A DNA stretch of 25,246 nt from a virus, in the IMG/VR virus record IMGVR_UViG_3300034374_011196, positions 1 through 25,246 of that record, one strand, 5' to 3'. Shown here piece after piece: positions 1-6,748 of the stretch. The notes under the pieces are model-generated. The model was not told the origin of the DNA. It saw nothing but the letters and a program-made list of their open reading frames with translations, and searched no databases. Position numbers and translations under genes: made by a program. Position 1 is the first letter of the stretch. Each line of letters begins with the position of its first letter.

Positions 1-1129
1 AACGCTGCTGGATCGGACGAAGTTCATCCACCGTTCCGCGTGCGCGCACCCAGTGCCCGCCGTCCGGCTTCGGGTTGAACGGCTTGTACGGAAGCTCGTA
101 CTCCATGTACGGCTCAGAGATCAGGGGGAGGTTGGGAGCGCGGTCCAGCCACCTGATGTGGGCTCCACGCGGCCAGTCACCGCCGGGCTTGATGTATGCC
201 TCATGGACGAGGAACTCATCGCGGCCCGGAACGAGGCGCTGCTGGTTCGTGCCGTCGTCCTCGAGGTTGACCGGAGCAGCGATGTCGGCACGGGTGAATG
301 CGCCGCCGGAGGCGCCGGCCTGCCCCATGCGCGACGACTCCTCCAAGATGTCGTCAAGCTTCTTCCCGGCCTGCGCTTCGATGATCGACCGGGGGAAGAC
401 GCGGCTTTCGATGATCCAGCGGCAGTCCTGCCACTTGGTGACCGACGGGTCGACGCTGATGGCACCGGGGCGCACGACGCGCCAGACGATCTCGCCCAGC
501 TTCATCGGCCGGTACTCCCACAGCGACTCGCCCATCGGGTCTTGCTGGGAGAGCGCCTCGAACTCCTCGCGCGACGAGATCGGCTGCCCGCTCTCCTTGG
601 AGTAGGGGATGTGAGTGACGTCGCCGGAATCCGGGTCGAAGTAGACATGGAGGTAGGAGACGCCGTCGATCTCGCCGTTGAGAACCATGTCCCTGATCGC
701 GGAGCCGACGGCCCAGCCGGAATCGTCCCACTTGGCAGCGATCAGCTTGCTCGCCTGGCGGGCGGCGTCGATGGAGTTCTGCTCGCGGGTGTTCGGGATG
801 ACCTCATACGGGGGGCGCTGCGCGGTCAGGAGGGAAACACGACCATCGGTCATCTGCCTGAGGCGGTTGAACGTGTCGCGCCGGCGCGCGCGAGGGGTAT
901 CCATGAGGAGTTCCAGACGGCCCGACGAGAACCCAGTCCCCGGACGAGCCCGCATCCACTGCTCGCCGCGGTACATGTAGCGGTTCATCTGCCAGCGGTT
1001 GCGCTCCACCTTCGCCAGCTCGCGCCCCTGGGCGACCATCTTCATCAGGTTGCCGGAGGCGTCGCCCTTGCCACGAAAAAGCGAGCCGACGCGGGGCGCG
1101 CTCTGCGGAGGGATTTCAGAGGTCGACAT
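1..1129 (-). CDS. Portal protein (partial, C-terminus outside window)
   Basis: This is the N-terminal 376 codons of a long gene that leaves the window at its left edge. It starts at the ATG at 1129 with AGGAAGG just upstream. The reading includes a basic, aromatic stretch near residues 45-59 (RWQMNRYMYRGEQW), then a middle region with LTAQRPPYEVIPN and NGEIDGVSYLHVYFDP, which resembles P22-type or podovirus-like portal proteins. Portals form the dodecameric ring at one capsid vertex through which DNA is packaged by the terminase and ejected. The gene is last in the visible leftward structural operon, directly behind tail-type genes; the large terminase is divergent, about 5.6 kb away. The family assignment is from recognised sequence pattern and no catalytic motif exists to confirm it. 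The long open frame on the opposite strand here is a high-GC shadow. Confidence 0.75.
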   Translation of the reverse strand, partial: MSTSEIPPQSAPRVGSLFRGKGDASGNLMKMVAQGRELAKVERNRWQMNRYMYRGEQWMRARPGTGFSSGRLELLMDTPRARRRDTFNRLRQMTDGRVSLLTAQRPPYEVIPNTREQNSIDAARQASKLIAAKWDDSGWAVGSAIRDMVLNGEIDGVSYLHVYFDPDSGDVTHIPYSKESGQPISSREEFEALSQQDPMGESLWEYRPMKLGEIVWRVVRPGAISVDPSVTKWQDCRWIIESRVFPRSIIEAQAGKKLDDILEESSRMGQAGASGGAFTRADIAAPVNLEDDGTNQQRLVPGRDEFLVHEAYIKPGGDWPRGAHIRWLDRAPNLPLISEPYMEYELPYKPFNPKPDGGHWVRARGTVDELRPIQQR

Positions 1130-1132
1130 TTC

Positions 1133-1663
1133 TTACCTTCCTGATGCAGATGTTGCGGTACCCGCAACGCCGCGGGATGAGCCAGATGCAGAACCGGAGC
1201 TGGAACGACCGCCGCTTGGCGACGCAACGCCGCTAAGGGAGCGCGGCGGGATGATGAACCTAACCTCGGCAATCGCGGGTATCAGGGCGGCGGCAATTAC
1301 GGCCGGGTAGACGTAAGGGGTGGCTGCCGCAAGTGACGAAACGGCAATGACGGCTGCCGACGCGCGCTGCGTCTGGTTTCTCAGCGTCGCCTGCACATCA
1401 GAGACGACGGTGATGACCTCGGCGGCCTTGTCAGTCGCGTTGGTGAGAGTTCCCGAAATAGACGAGATCGCCGTGATCGCGGCTGCGGCCTGGTCCGAAG
1501 CACGCGACTCAAGACTGAATGCAGGAGATGAAGCTCCTGGTACGGCAGCTTGGGCGCGGTGGCTCGAGGTGTAGAGGGTCGCTGAGACGCCGGACTGCGC
1601 CGCGACGTTCGCAGACGCGTAATGCTGTACCCCGGAACTTGTGAGTAGGAGGAGGAGGGTCAT
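1133..1663 (-). CDS. Ala/Ser-rich repeat protein, probable virion component
   Basis: This 176-residue protein is of unknown function. Residues about 10-115 fall into roughly five units of about 21-22 residues; the clearest three begin ASDQAAAAITAIS, ATDKAAEVITVVS and QTQRASAAVIAVS. The units are amphipathic and rich in Ala, Ser, Thr and Val, compatible with a fibrous or coiled segment. A hydrophobic stretch (PYVYPAVIAAALIPAIA) follows, then a Ser/Gly-rich tail. The stop codon lies inside the ribosome-binding region of the portal gene, so the two are co-translated neighbours. In its own frame a TAG lies two codons before the ATG. A 13-codon GTG reading (1660-1698) ends in a TGA overlapping this ATG and could couple translation to the upstream tail gene. 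A structural (neck, tail or fibre) role is inferred only from position. Confidence 0.6.
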   Translation of the reverse strand: MTLLLLLTSSGVQHYASANVAAQSGVSATLYTSSHRAQAAVPGASSPAFSLESRASDQAAAAITAISSISGTLTNATDKAAEVITVVSDVQATLRNQTQRASAAVIAVSSLAAATPYVYPAVIAAALIPAIAEVRFIIPPRSLSGVASPSGGRSSSGSASGSSRGVAGTATSASGR

Positions 1664-1701
1664 GCGCTAGGGCTGGCCGCGAGTAGGAGGGTGGGGGTCA
1701 C

Positions 1702-2700
1702 TTATGCGGGGCCTATGTCCTCAACCATCAGATAGTCCGGTCGGTTTGATGGGGAAATGGCTGTTGCGGCATTACCAGCACCAAGTTGGCGGTAAACGTG
1801 CATCTTGAGCGAGTGCGAACCGGCAGAGAATGTCATAACACGCGATGCGTAGAGAGTCGCCAATCCGGTGTTCTGAATCACCGTGCTTATGCCGGTCGTG
1901 TGGATTGTCGAACCTTCCTTGATTTGCAGTCCAAAGTAAGCATCGGCAACGCCAATAGTGATTAGCACTTGAGAGTAGATTCGATAAGCCCTGCCAGCAA
2001 CAGCCGTAAACGTGAGGTCGCCAGTAGCGAGGTCTGAGCCTGTAGTGATGCCGCTAGTGTTTGCGCTCAGTTCGGCCTTAGCGACAAGCCCCCACGGCTG
2101 GTTCCACGGCGGGTACCAGCCAGCCCCGTCGTATGTCAGTTGCTTCTTGGTGTCAGTCTCATAAATCGTCTGCCCCTCAAACGGACTCGCAGGCCGCGTG
2201 GAGGAAGTGCAGATGATGGTGCCCGTGGTGACGGCGGGCCACTGGGTTGCCTGGACGATCTTGCTGACGCGGAGGAACATAGGATGAAACGAACCAATCC
2301 CGCCGTTCCCTGCTTGGATGCTTGGCGACGGCAAACCACTGCCCCATGCCGAAACCGCGATGGTATGGGAACCGGCAGAAAGGCTTACCCGGCGCGATGC
2401 TCTTATCCCGACGTTCTGTTGGCTAGTGCTGTCAATAGACTGATAAATGATCCCGGTGATAGACCCGTCAATGACAAGGTTTATGTAGATAGAACCACCG
2501 GATGCGACGGACGACGCGGGGGACTGAAACTCAATCAGCAACGGGGAGCCGTCACTGACTACGGTTATTTCGGGGCAGAATGGGTCGGCGTAAGAAGAAG
2601 ATGCGCTGGGAAGCGTGTAACTAGAAGTCCTCTCCGAGTACCCCAACTCCACCAGCCCGCCGCTCGCGGTCACTACCTGGGTGTCTGTGAGTGAGGTCAT
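1702..2700 (-). CDS. Tail fibre / receptor-binding-type protein, paralogue A
   Basis: This 332-residue protein is Ser/Thr/Gly-rich with a beta-strand-like character. The N-terminal half (about residues 10-150) carries GGLVELGY, a DGSP..IEF segment, SLSAGSHTIAVSAWG and FLRVSKIVQ. All are shared in the same order with the next upstream gene, so the two are tandem paralogues. Around residue 175 there is a short module (GQTIYETDTKKQLTYDGAGW) like the connector found in many phage tail proteins. The C-terminal half (residues about 205-332) resembles a compact beta-sandwich: FTAVAGRAYRIYSQV and FSAGSHSLKMHVYR. It overlaps its upstream neighbour by ATGA. Base composition is visibly less GC-rich than the flanking genes. 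The likely role is a virion surface or host-contact protein; no enzymatic motif is seen. Confidence 0.7.
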   Translation of the reverse strand: MTSLTDTQVVTASGGLVELGYSERTSSYTLPSASSSYADPFCPEITVVSDGSPLLIEFQSPASSVASGGSIYINLVIDGSITGIIYQSIDSTSQQNVGIRASRRVSLSAGSHTIAVSAWGSGLPSPSIQAGNGGIGSFHPMFLRVSKIVQATQWPAVTTGTIICTSSTRPASPFEGQTIYETDTKKQLTYDGAGWYPPWNQPWGLVAKAELSANTSGITTGSDLATGDLTFTAVAGRAYRIYSQVLITIGVADAYFGLQIKEGSTIHTTGISTVIQNTGLATLYASRVMTFSAGSHSLKMHVYRQLGAGNAATAISPSNRPDYLMVEDIGPA

Positions 2701-3698
2701 GCGGCCACCCTTACTGGTGAAACATGAATCGAACGAGTAGCAACTGTCATTGTGCTTCCTACGACACGGGCAGCGGCTCCGAGCGTTCCAGTTGTCAGCG
2801 TGTACCTGTCGTAATGCGACCCAGATTCATAGTTCCCGTTGTTCCCACTGGAAGCACGAATACCGCGAAAATCACCCGTGTCGTATCCGCATCCGTTAGG
2901 ACGCCAAAGCCACCAGTTGAACGCTGTTGCGTTATTGCCCAAAGCATGAGCGGTGATCTCGTAGTCGCCCGCAAGTGGAATAGTGATTCCAGTGAAGTTG
3001 GTGTCCACTACGAAAGAAGTAGATGATGTTGAGAAGGTGGTGTTTGACCACGACTTGAGCGACGAACCCCCCACAAACTTCCACGGGTACGTCCCAATCC
3101 CGTCGTAGTACAGCGACCAGTAAACGCCGTTCGCGGCGTCAGCGGCATAGACCACCTGATCGCCCACCGTCGCGTTCGACGGCAACTGCGTCACAATGGG
3201 CGGGGTCCAGAAGGGCTTGAGGCCGTCGTTCTGCTGGACGATCTTGCTGATGCGGAGGAAGGCGGGAGAGTTTGACGTTGTTGCTGACCCCGCAAGAACA
3301 GAGTTGTTAGCGGGTCCAGAGATTCCGACCACGCGGTAGGTGTGTGTACCGGCAGAAGGCGTAAGGCGAGTTTCGGCCTTTACCCCGTCGTAGTCAACAC
3401 CCGTGCTGCCAGCCGGGTTGACTTTGAGTTGCCAGTATCGGTGCTTCTCTGCGCCGTCCTCCCACAAAGCAAACACGAGTTGCGACTGCCCTGCGCTAAT
3501 AGACGTCTGCGGTGCGTAAAACTCCACCATGATTGGGGAGCCGTCGCAGACAACAGTTACGTCAGGAATGATCGTCGTCGGAGTGGTGAATGAGGTTGAT
3601 GAAACAACTACGGTGCTGGTGATCTGCCCGTACCCCAACTCCACCAGCCCACCAGGAGTGATGGGCTGCGCCCCGCCGAACGCTGACAGGTTCGCCAT
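2697..3698 (-). CDS. Tail fibre / receptor-binding-type protein, paralogue B
   Basis: This 333-residue protein is paralogous to the next gene downstream. Shared landmarks are GGLVELGY near residue 17, CDGSPIMVEFYAPQTSISAG, LTPSAGTHTYRVVGISG and FLRISKIVQ near residue 155. After that point the two proteins diverge. Here a connector (NATVGDQVVYAADAANGVYWSLYYDG) leads to a C-terminal domain rich in Asn, Ser, Thr and Trp (FNWWLWRPNGCGYDTGDFRG). The pattern, a conserved N-terminal attachment part with a variable distal part, is that of virion appendage proteins, where the N-terminus docks on the particle and the tip contacts the host. The start ATG directly follows the TAG of the upstream gene and the stop overlaps the downstream start. 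GC content is lower than in the rest of the window. Function is inferred. Confidence 0.7.
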   Translation of the reverse strand: MANLSAFGGAQPITPGGLVELGYGQITSTVVVSSTSFTTPTTIIPDVTVVCDGSPIMVEFYAPQTSISAGQSQLVFALWEDGAEKHRYWQLKVNPAGSTGVDYDGVKAETRLTPSAGTHTYRVVGISGPANNSVLAGSATTSNSPAFLRISKIVQQNDGLKPFWTPPIVTQLPSNATVGDQVVYAADAANGVYWSLYYDGIGTYPWKFVGGSSLKSWSNTTFSTSSTSFVVDTNFTGITIPLAGDYEITAHALGNNATAFNWWLWRPNGCGYDTGDFRGIRASSGNNGNYESGSHYDRYTLTTGTLGAAARVVGSTMTVATRSIHVSPVRVAA

Positions 3699-4124
3699 CT
3701 AGTCCTCCTCGGTGAACCACGCCACGGTCTGCGTGCCAGAGTTGGCGACCGCATAGACCGCTGCCGTGGGGGACTTGTCCAACGTCAGCGCCTGCGACGG
3801 CGCGAGTCGGATGCCGGTGTTCACCGCAACAGCGGAGTCACCGATAAACACATAGTCCGATCCGAGGTTCGTCAGGACAAGGGAGCGCCGCGTAGCGTCG
3901 GCAGCCTTGACGACCGCCGCGCTAGTGGTGACCGACGCAGAGCCAGAGTCAATCGTGGCGCCGCGCTCGATGACCGAGATGCCGTTGGCATCAGCCGGGA
4001 TGTGCGTCTTGCTGCCGTCGGCGGAGTACGCCAACTTGACGATCTGGACATGCTCGGAGCCCGTGTCGTCGGTAGCGACAACAGACCCGCCCGACATTGA
4101 GTTGAGCGTGACGTTATCGGCCAT
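3699..4124 (-). CDS. Small virion-type protein (paralogue of 4539-4817 product)
   Basis: This 141-residue hypothetical protein starts at the ATG at 4124, one base after the upstream stop. The first 60 residues (VTLNSMSGGSVVATDDTGSEHVQIVKLAYSADG and following) resemble a segment common in phage structural proteins. The last 80 residues (DATRRSLVLTNLGSDYVFIGDS through ANSGTQTVAWFTEED) align with nearly the whole 92-residue product encoded at 4539-4817: both have D.TRR..V..N, IG.S.V, an LA....L..D segment and ASGTQ or NSGTQ near the end. This suggests duplication of a small beta-rich domain, probably a decoration or tail protein. It lies within the structural operon, so a virion role is likely, but the precise function is unknown. 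Confidence 0.7.
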   Translation of the reverse strand: MADNVTLNSMSGGSVVATDDTGSEHVQIVKLAYSADGSKTHIPADANGISVIERGATIDSGSASVTTSAAVVKAADATRRSLVLTNLGSDYVFIGDSAVAVNTGIRLAPSQALTLDKSPTAAVYAVANSGTQTVAWFTEED

Positions 4125-4125
4125 G

Positions 4126-4539
4126 TTAGGTCAGCGTAACGTCGAGGTCGCCGGGCTGGAAGATCACCGTGTCGTACTGAGCGACGGCGACCGGGGCCGA
4201 CAGCGATGCGTAGGCGATCATGTTGCCGCCGCTTGCCGCATCCACGATCCCGACGTCGGTGATCGTCCCCCAGGCTGCGGTCGCCATGGGGAAGGTGATC
4301 AGGTTCGTGTTGGCGGTAGCGCCACCGGACACGGTGTCCCAGTTGCTCGAGTTATTGGTGACCGAAACCCGGGCGTATGAACCACCCGACGGCTCGCCGG
4401 CCGTCGAACCGGTGGACGCGTCAGAAAGAGACGCCGTCCAGAGCCCGATGTAGTAGGTGCCCGGGACTGAGTATGCGACGGCCCCAAAGAGAGAAGCGAG
4501 GACCGCATCCTCGAAGTAGTCGCTGAACCCGGCAGCCAT
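4126..4539 (-). CDS. Phage tail fibre-like small protein
   Basis: This 137-residue protein belongs to a recurrent phage family recognisable from its opening (MAAGFSDYFEDAVLASLFG) and from the following YYIGLWTASLSDAS, YARVSVTNNSSNW, ITFPMATAAWGTITDVGI and FQPGDLDVTLT. In other phages these proteins are annotated as tail fibre-like or virion structural proteins, and they are usually found near tail or decoration genes, as here. The ATG overlaps the upstream stop (TGATG), typical of translational coupling within this operon. No enzymatic motif or signal peptide is visible. Family membership is fairly secure; the exact place in the particle is not. Confidence 0.75.
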   Translation of the reverse strand: MAAGFSDYFEDAVLASLFGAVAYSVPGTYYIGLWTASLSDASTGSTAGEPSGGSYARVSVTNNSSNWDTVSGGATANTNLITFPMATAAWGTITDVGIVDAASGGNMIAYASLSAPVAVAQYDTVIFQPGDLDVTLT

Positions 4540-4817
4540 CAGTTATCCACCAGGATCACGTTGGCGGGCTGGGTGCCAGACGCGACGATCCCGTACCACG
4601 CCTGCTGCGGGGCCGTGTCCTCGCGATGCTGCTGGTCGATGACAAGAACATCGTTCTGGGCCAGCGGGTAGCCGTCGGTCGTGTCGACGCCGGATCCACC
4701 GATGTAGATCGTGGTGGCGTTGACGTTCTTGACGACGATGCGCCGACGGGTCGGGTCCACAGGGGCGATCACCGTGGCCGTCGCGGCGACGGTGACCTTG
4801 TCAGCCGTTACGGCCAT
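4539..4817 (-). CDS. Small beta-rich virion-type protein
   Basis: This 92-residue protein corresponds over most of its length to the C-terminal domain of the 3699-4124 product. Shared positions include DPTRRRIVVKN, YIGGSGVDTTDG, LAQNDVLVIDQ and VASGTQ. The pattern of alternating hydrophobic residues suggests a small beta-sandwich or barrel, as in decoration or tail-associated proteins. It overlaps both neighbours by TGATG junctions and so belongs to the same polycistronic transcript. There are no cysteines, membrane segments or catalytic motifs. A structural role is inferred from context and paralogy. Confidence 0.65.
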   Translation of the reverse strand: MAVTADKVTVAATATVIAPVDPTRRRIVVKNVNATTIYIGGSGVDTTDGYPLAQNDVLVIDQQHREDTAPQQAWYGIVASGTQPANVILVDN

Positions 4818-5068
4818 CAGGAGTTCTCCTCGTTCGAGATGAGCTTGAGATCGTCATCCCATGGCATGTCCAGCGGGGGGACGACGTCTTCGGGGGCAGG
4901 CGCCTCGCGCCCGTCGGGGTAGAAGTCGTTGAGCGCAGCCATGCGAGGCGCATCTGGCGCCTGGATGCGGTCCAGAAGGCGGGAACGCTCCTGCGCGTGC
5001 ATCTGGAGGATGTAGGCGATGACCCCAAGCTCCACGATTGCCACGATGCCGAGGATGATGCAGTCCAT
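4817..5068 (-). CDS. Small single-pass membrane protein
   Basis: This is an 83-residue protein from the ATG at 5068. GGGGAAG lies about 8 bases upstream, a better arrangement than the in-frame TTG at 5074. An N-terminal hydrophobic segment (residues about 3-21, IILGIVAIVELGVIAYILQ) is followed by a charged segment (HAQERSRLLDRIQAPDAPRM) and an acidic C-terminus. The layout, one helix plus a short LLDRI(Q)AP segment, recurs as an uncharacterised protein in the structural regions of actinobacterial phages. It might help lysis or virion assembly at the membrane, but nothing in the sequence proves either. Confidence 0.65.
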   Translation of the reverse strand: MDCIILGIVAIVELGVIAYILQMHAQERSRLLDRIQAPDAPRMAALNDFYPDGREAPAPEDVVPPLDMPWDDDLKLISNEENS

Positions 5069-5070
5069 CG

Positions 5071-5397
5071 TCAACGCTTCCCCTGCTTCGCGCGGTATGC
5101 CTCGAGCAGCCTGCGGCCCTTGGCCGCGAGACGAGCTGCGGCCTCAGGCGTCTGAGGCACAGGCTCCCCCCATGCATTGGCCGCAAGAGCAAGACGCGTC
5201 GGCTTGCCGGTCTTCGTCTTGAGCGGGCCGGACGGGTTCGTGTAGAAGCGGGTGAGGAACGAGCCCTTGCGCCGCATCTTCTCCGGGGTGTTGGCAGCAC
5301 CCTTGACACCCGGCTTCAGATTCGCACCCTCGGTGCGCCTGTAATGCGCGCGTCCGGCAGCAGTCAGGCCGCCCTTGGGGTTGCGAAGGCCGGCCAC
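5071..5397 (-). CDS. DUF6321-like basic phage protein
   Basis: This 108-residue protein is built almost entirely of one conserved block: KGGLTAAGRAHYRRTEGANLKPGVKG, then NTPEKMRRKGSFLTRFYTN, PSGPLKTKTGKPTRLALAANAWGEPVP and LAAKGRRLLEAYR. I recall this block as DUF6321, found in many phages and function unknown; the number is from memory. I prefer the GTG at 5397, which follows the upstream TAG directly; a longer frame back to the ATG at 5442 would overlap the neighbour's coding end. The protein is strongly basic, compatible with nucleic-acid contact or packaging with DNA. It sits in the structural operon between a membrane protein and another basic protein. Confidence 0.75.
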   Translation of the reverse strand: MAGLRNPKGGLTAAGRAHYRRTEGANLKPGVKGAANTPEKMRRKGSFLTRFYTNPSGPLKTKTGKPTRLALAANAWGEPVPQTPEAAARLAAKGRRLLEAYRAKQGKR

Positions 5398-5399
5398 CG

Positions 5400-5879
5400 C
5401 TACTTGTTTCCACGCTTCTTCTTGGCCGCTTCCCGAATCCACCCGGGGATCTTCGGGCTGGGCTTCGGCTTAGGGGCGTGCCAGTTGCCCGGCCCCTTCT
5501 TCGGCTTGGGCAAGCCCTTGGGAGTCGACGGCCCTGCGATACGGCGCCAACTGTCGTAGTGGTTGCCCACGCTACGGCCGTAGGTGTGCGTCCGGTACCA
5601 CTCGGCGTTCTTCGCGTTCTTGGGATACGAACGCTGGAACTCACCAGGAGCCCACTGCCCGAAACGGTCCGTTTCTTCCCGATCCGCCTCCTTGTAGGTG
5701 AGGCGACCGGCTGGGCCGCCCTGCGGGCGGGCCTCGCGCCTCCTTATTGACGGCCCCGTTTTCAGCCTCCGGTTGGGCTTCCTGCGGCCGGGGCGCCCAT
5801 CCTCACCGGGGTACCGATCGTTCGACCGACGGTAGTCGGGGGGCGCGTCGATGTATTCGCGGCGGCGTCGTTCAGCCAT
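5400..5879 (-). CDS. Arg/Lys-rich hypothetical protein
   Basis: This 159-residue, highly basic protein has no recognised domain. The N-terminal 60 residues are dominated by Arg (AERRRREYIDAPPDYRRSNDR and onward). The middle holds aromatic positions (FGQWAPGEFQRSYPKN, WYRTHTYG, NHYDSWRR), and the tail is Pro/Lys-rich, ending AAKKKRGNK. The composition suggests a disordered DNA- or RNA-binding protein, perhaps packaged with the genome or acting as a scaffold. The ATG at 5879 follows the upstream TAG by two bases. Presence in a tightly packed operon makes it a credible gene, although no function can be assigned. Confidence 0.6.
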   Translation of the reverse strand: MAERRRREYIDAPPDYRRSNDRYPGEDGRPGRRKPNRRLKTGPSIRRREARPQGGPAGRLTYKEADREETDRFGQWAPGEFQRSYPKNAKNAEWYRTHTYGRSVGNHYDSWRRIAGPSTPKGLPKPKKGPGNWHAPKPKPSPKIPGWIREAAKKKRGNK

Positions 5880-5881
5880 CG

Positions 5882-6205
5882 CTACATCCCCATCCGGTCG
5901 TAGCGCGGAAGTTCCATCTGCACGACCTGATCCATGTCCATCATCGGACCCTTGCGGCGCGATCCCTTCGCCAGGCGCATCCCGTCCATCCGCCCCGGGG
6001 TGGGGAAGCGCGGGACCGGGCGGGGCATCCGCATCTGCATCGGGGGAGCCATCATCTTGCGACGGATCCCAGACAGGTACTGGTCGTAGCCCATTCCGGG
6101 CATCTGACGACCGGGGACCATGCTGTCCATTCCGCCGGCGTAACCCGGCTCACCGGGGTAGGGGAGGCGGGTCATGGACCCGTCGGGGTTCTGCATCATC
6201 GGCAT
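5882..6205 (-). CDS. Methionine-rich basic hypothetical protein
   Basis: This 107-residue protein has about 21 methionines (roughly 20 percent), many in MM, MQM, MRM or MDM contexts, together with many Pro, Arg and Gly residues. No globular domain or membrane segment is apparent. The ATG at 6205 follows the TAG of the upstream gene by two bases and its stop is two bases before the next start. Such Met/Pro/Arg-rich, probably disordered proteins occur in phage structural regions but have no agreed function. Possible roles include scaffold or assembly chaperone, but these are guesses. Confidence 0.55.
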   Translation of the reverse strand: MPMMQNPDGSMTRLPYPGEPGYAGGMDSMVPGRQMPGMGYDQYLSGIRRKMMAPPMQMRMPRPVPRFPTPGRMDGMRLAKGSRRKGPMMDMDQVVQMELPRYDRMGM

Positions 6206-6207
6206 TG

Positions 6208-6675
6208 CTACGCGGCCGCCTTCTTTCGGGGCGCCCGCCGCTTCGGGGCCGGGTCGTGGTCATCGGGGTCCATCGACTGGACCGGGGGACCGGAGACGGG
6301 CGCTTCCTCGGTGCCGATGAGCAGGCGGAGGGATGCCTGATCGAGGGTCACCGGGGCGCCCGCCTCCAGGTCTGCGACGCGCGCCTCGAGCGCCGCGACC
6401 TCCACATCCTTCGCCTTCATGTCGGCCAGTAGGCGCGCATAGTCGGCGGTCGTCAGGACATGGAAGGGGGAGTCCTCTGAGTTGAGGACCGACTCCAGCC
6501 ATGAGCGGGAGAGGTACAGGGTGTTCAGATGAAGCTCACCCGTGGCTGCCGCGTTCGGGTCCGGGTCGAAGTAGCGGAAGCCCGTGTCCAGGTATGGACC
6601 GGCCTCCTCAGTCGACTGGCCGGTCGGCCCGCACTTGCGAGGAAGGTGATGCGGCGTATCGACCCAGTACGGCAT
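6208..6675 (-). CDS. Hypothetical protein, first gene of the leftward structural operon
   Basis: This 155-residue protein starts at the ATG at 6675 with GGAGGGA about 8 bases upstream. The N-terminal half contains YLDTGFRYFDPDPNAAATGELHLNTLYLSRSWLES. A predicted coiled coil follows (residues about 85-108, ADYARLLADMKAKDVEVAALEARVADLE), then an acidic, proline-rich region and a lysine/arginine-rich end (KRRAPRKKAAA). No family is recognised. As the promoter-proximal gene of a structural operon divergent from the large terminase, it could be an assembly, scaffold or packaging-associated factor, but this is position-based inference only. Confidence 0.6.
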   Translation of the reverse strand: MPYWVDTPHHLPRKCGPTGQSTEEAGPYLDTGFRYFDPDPNAAATGELHLNTLYLSRSWLESVLNSEDSPFHVLTTADYARLLADMKAKDVEVAALEARVADLEAGAPVTLDQASLRLLIGTEEAPVSGPPVQSMDPDDHDPAPKRRAPRKKAAA

Positions 6676-6748
6676 AAGTGAGTCCCTCCGAGGACGGTTG
6701 CGCTTAACTATAACTAATCAGTCCGACGACACATAGGGGGGCGGGATC
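6676..6748. promoter_or_regulatory. Divergent promoter region between structural operon and terL
   Basis: This 73-bp gap separates the leftward operon from the rightward large terminase. It holds the only AT-rich stretch nearby (6704-6719). Read leftward it contains TATAGT (6707-6712), a good -10 hexamer; I see no convincing -35 at 16-18 bases. For the rightward gene the same AT-rich core offers TATAAC or TAACTA. A rightward ribosome-binding run (AGGGGGGCGGG) precedes the GTG start of the terminase. Confidence 0.45.

Noticed and set aside
53-1144. Long rightward frame opposite the portal gene
   Set aside because: It lacks a ribosome-binding site and has Arg/Leu/Val-Asp-rich composition typical of the antisense of high-GC genes; the leftward frame has the protein-like sequence.
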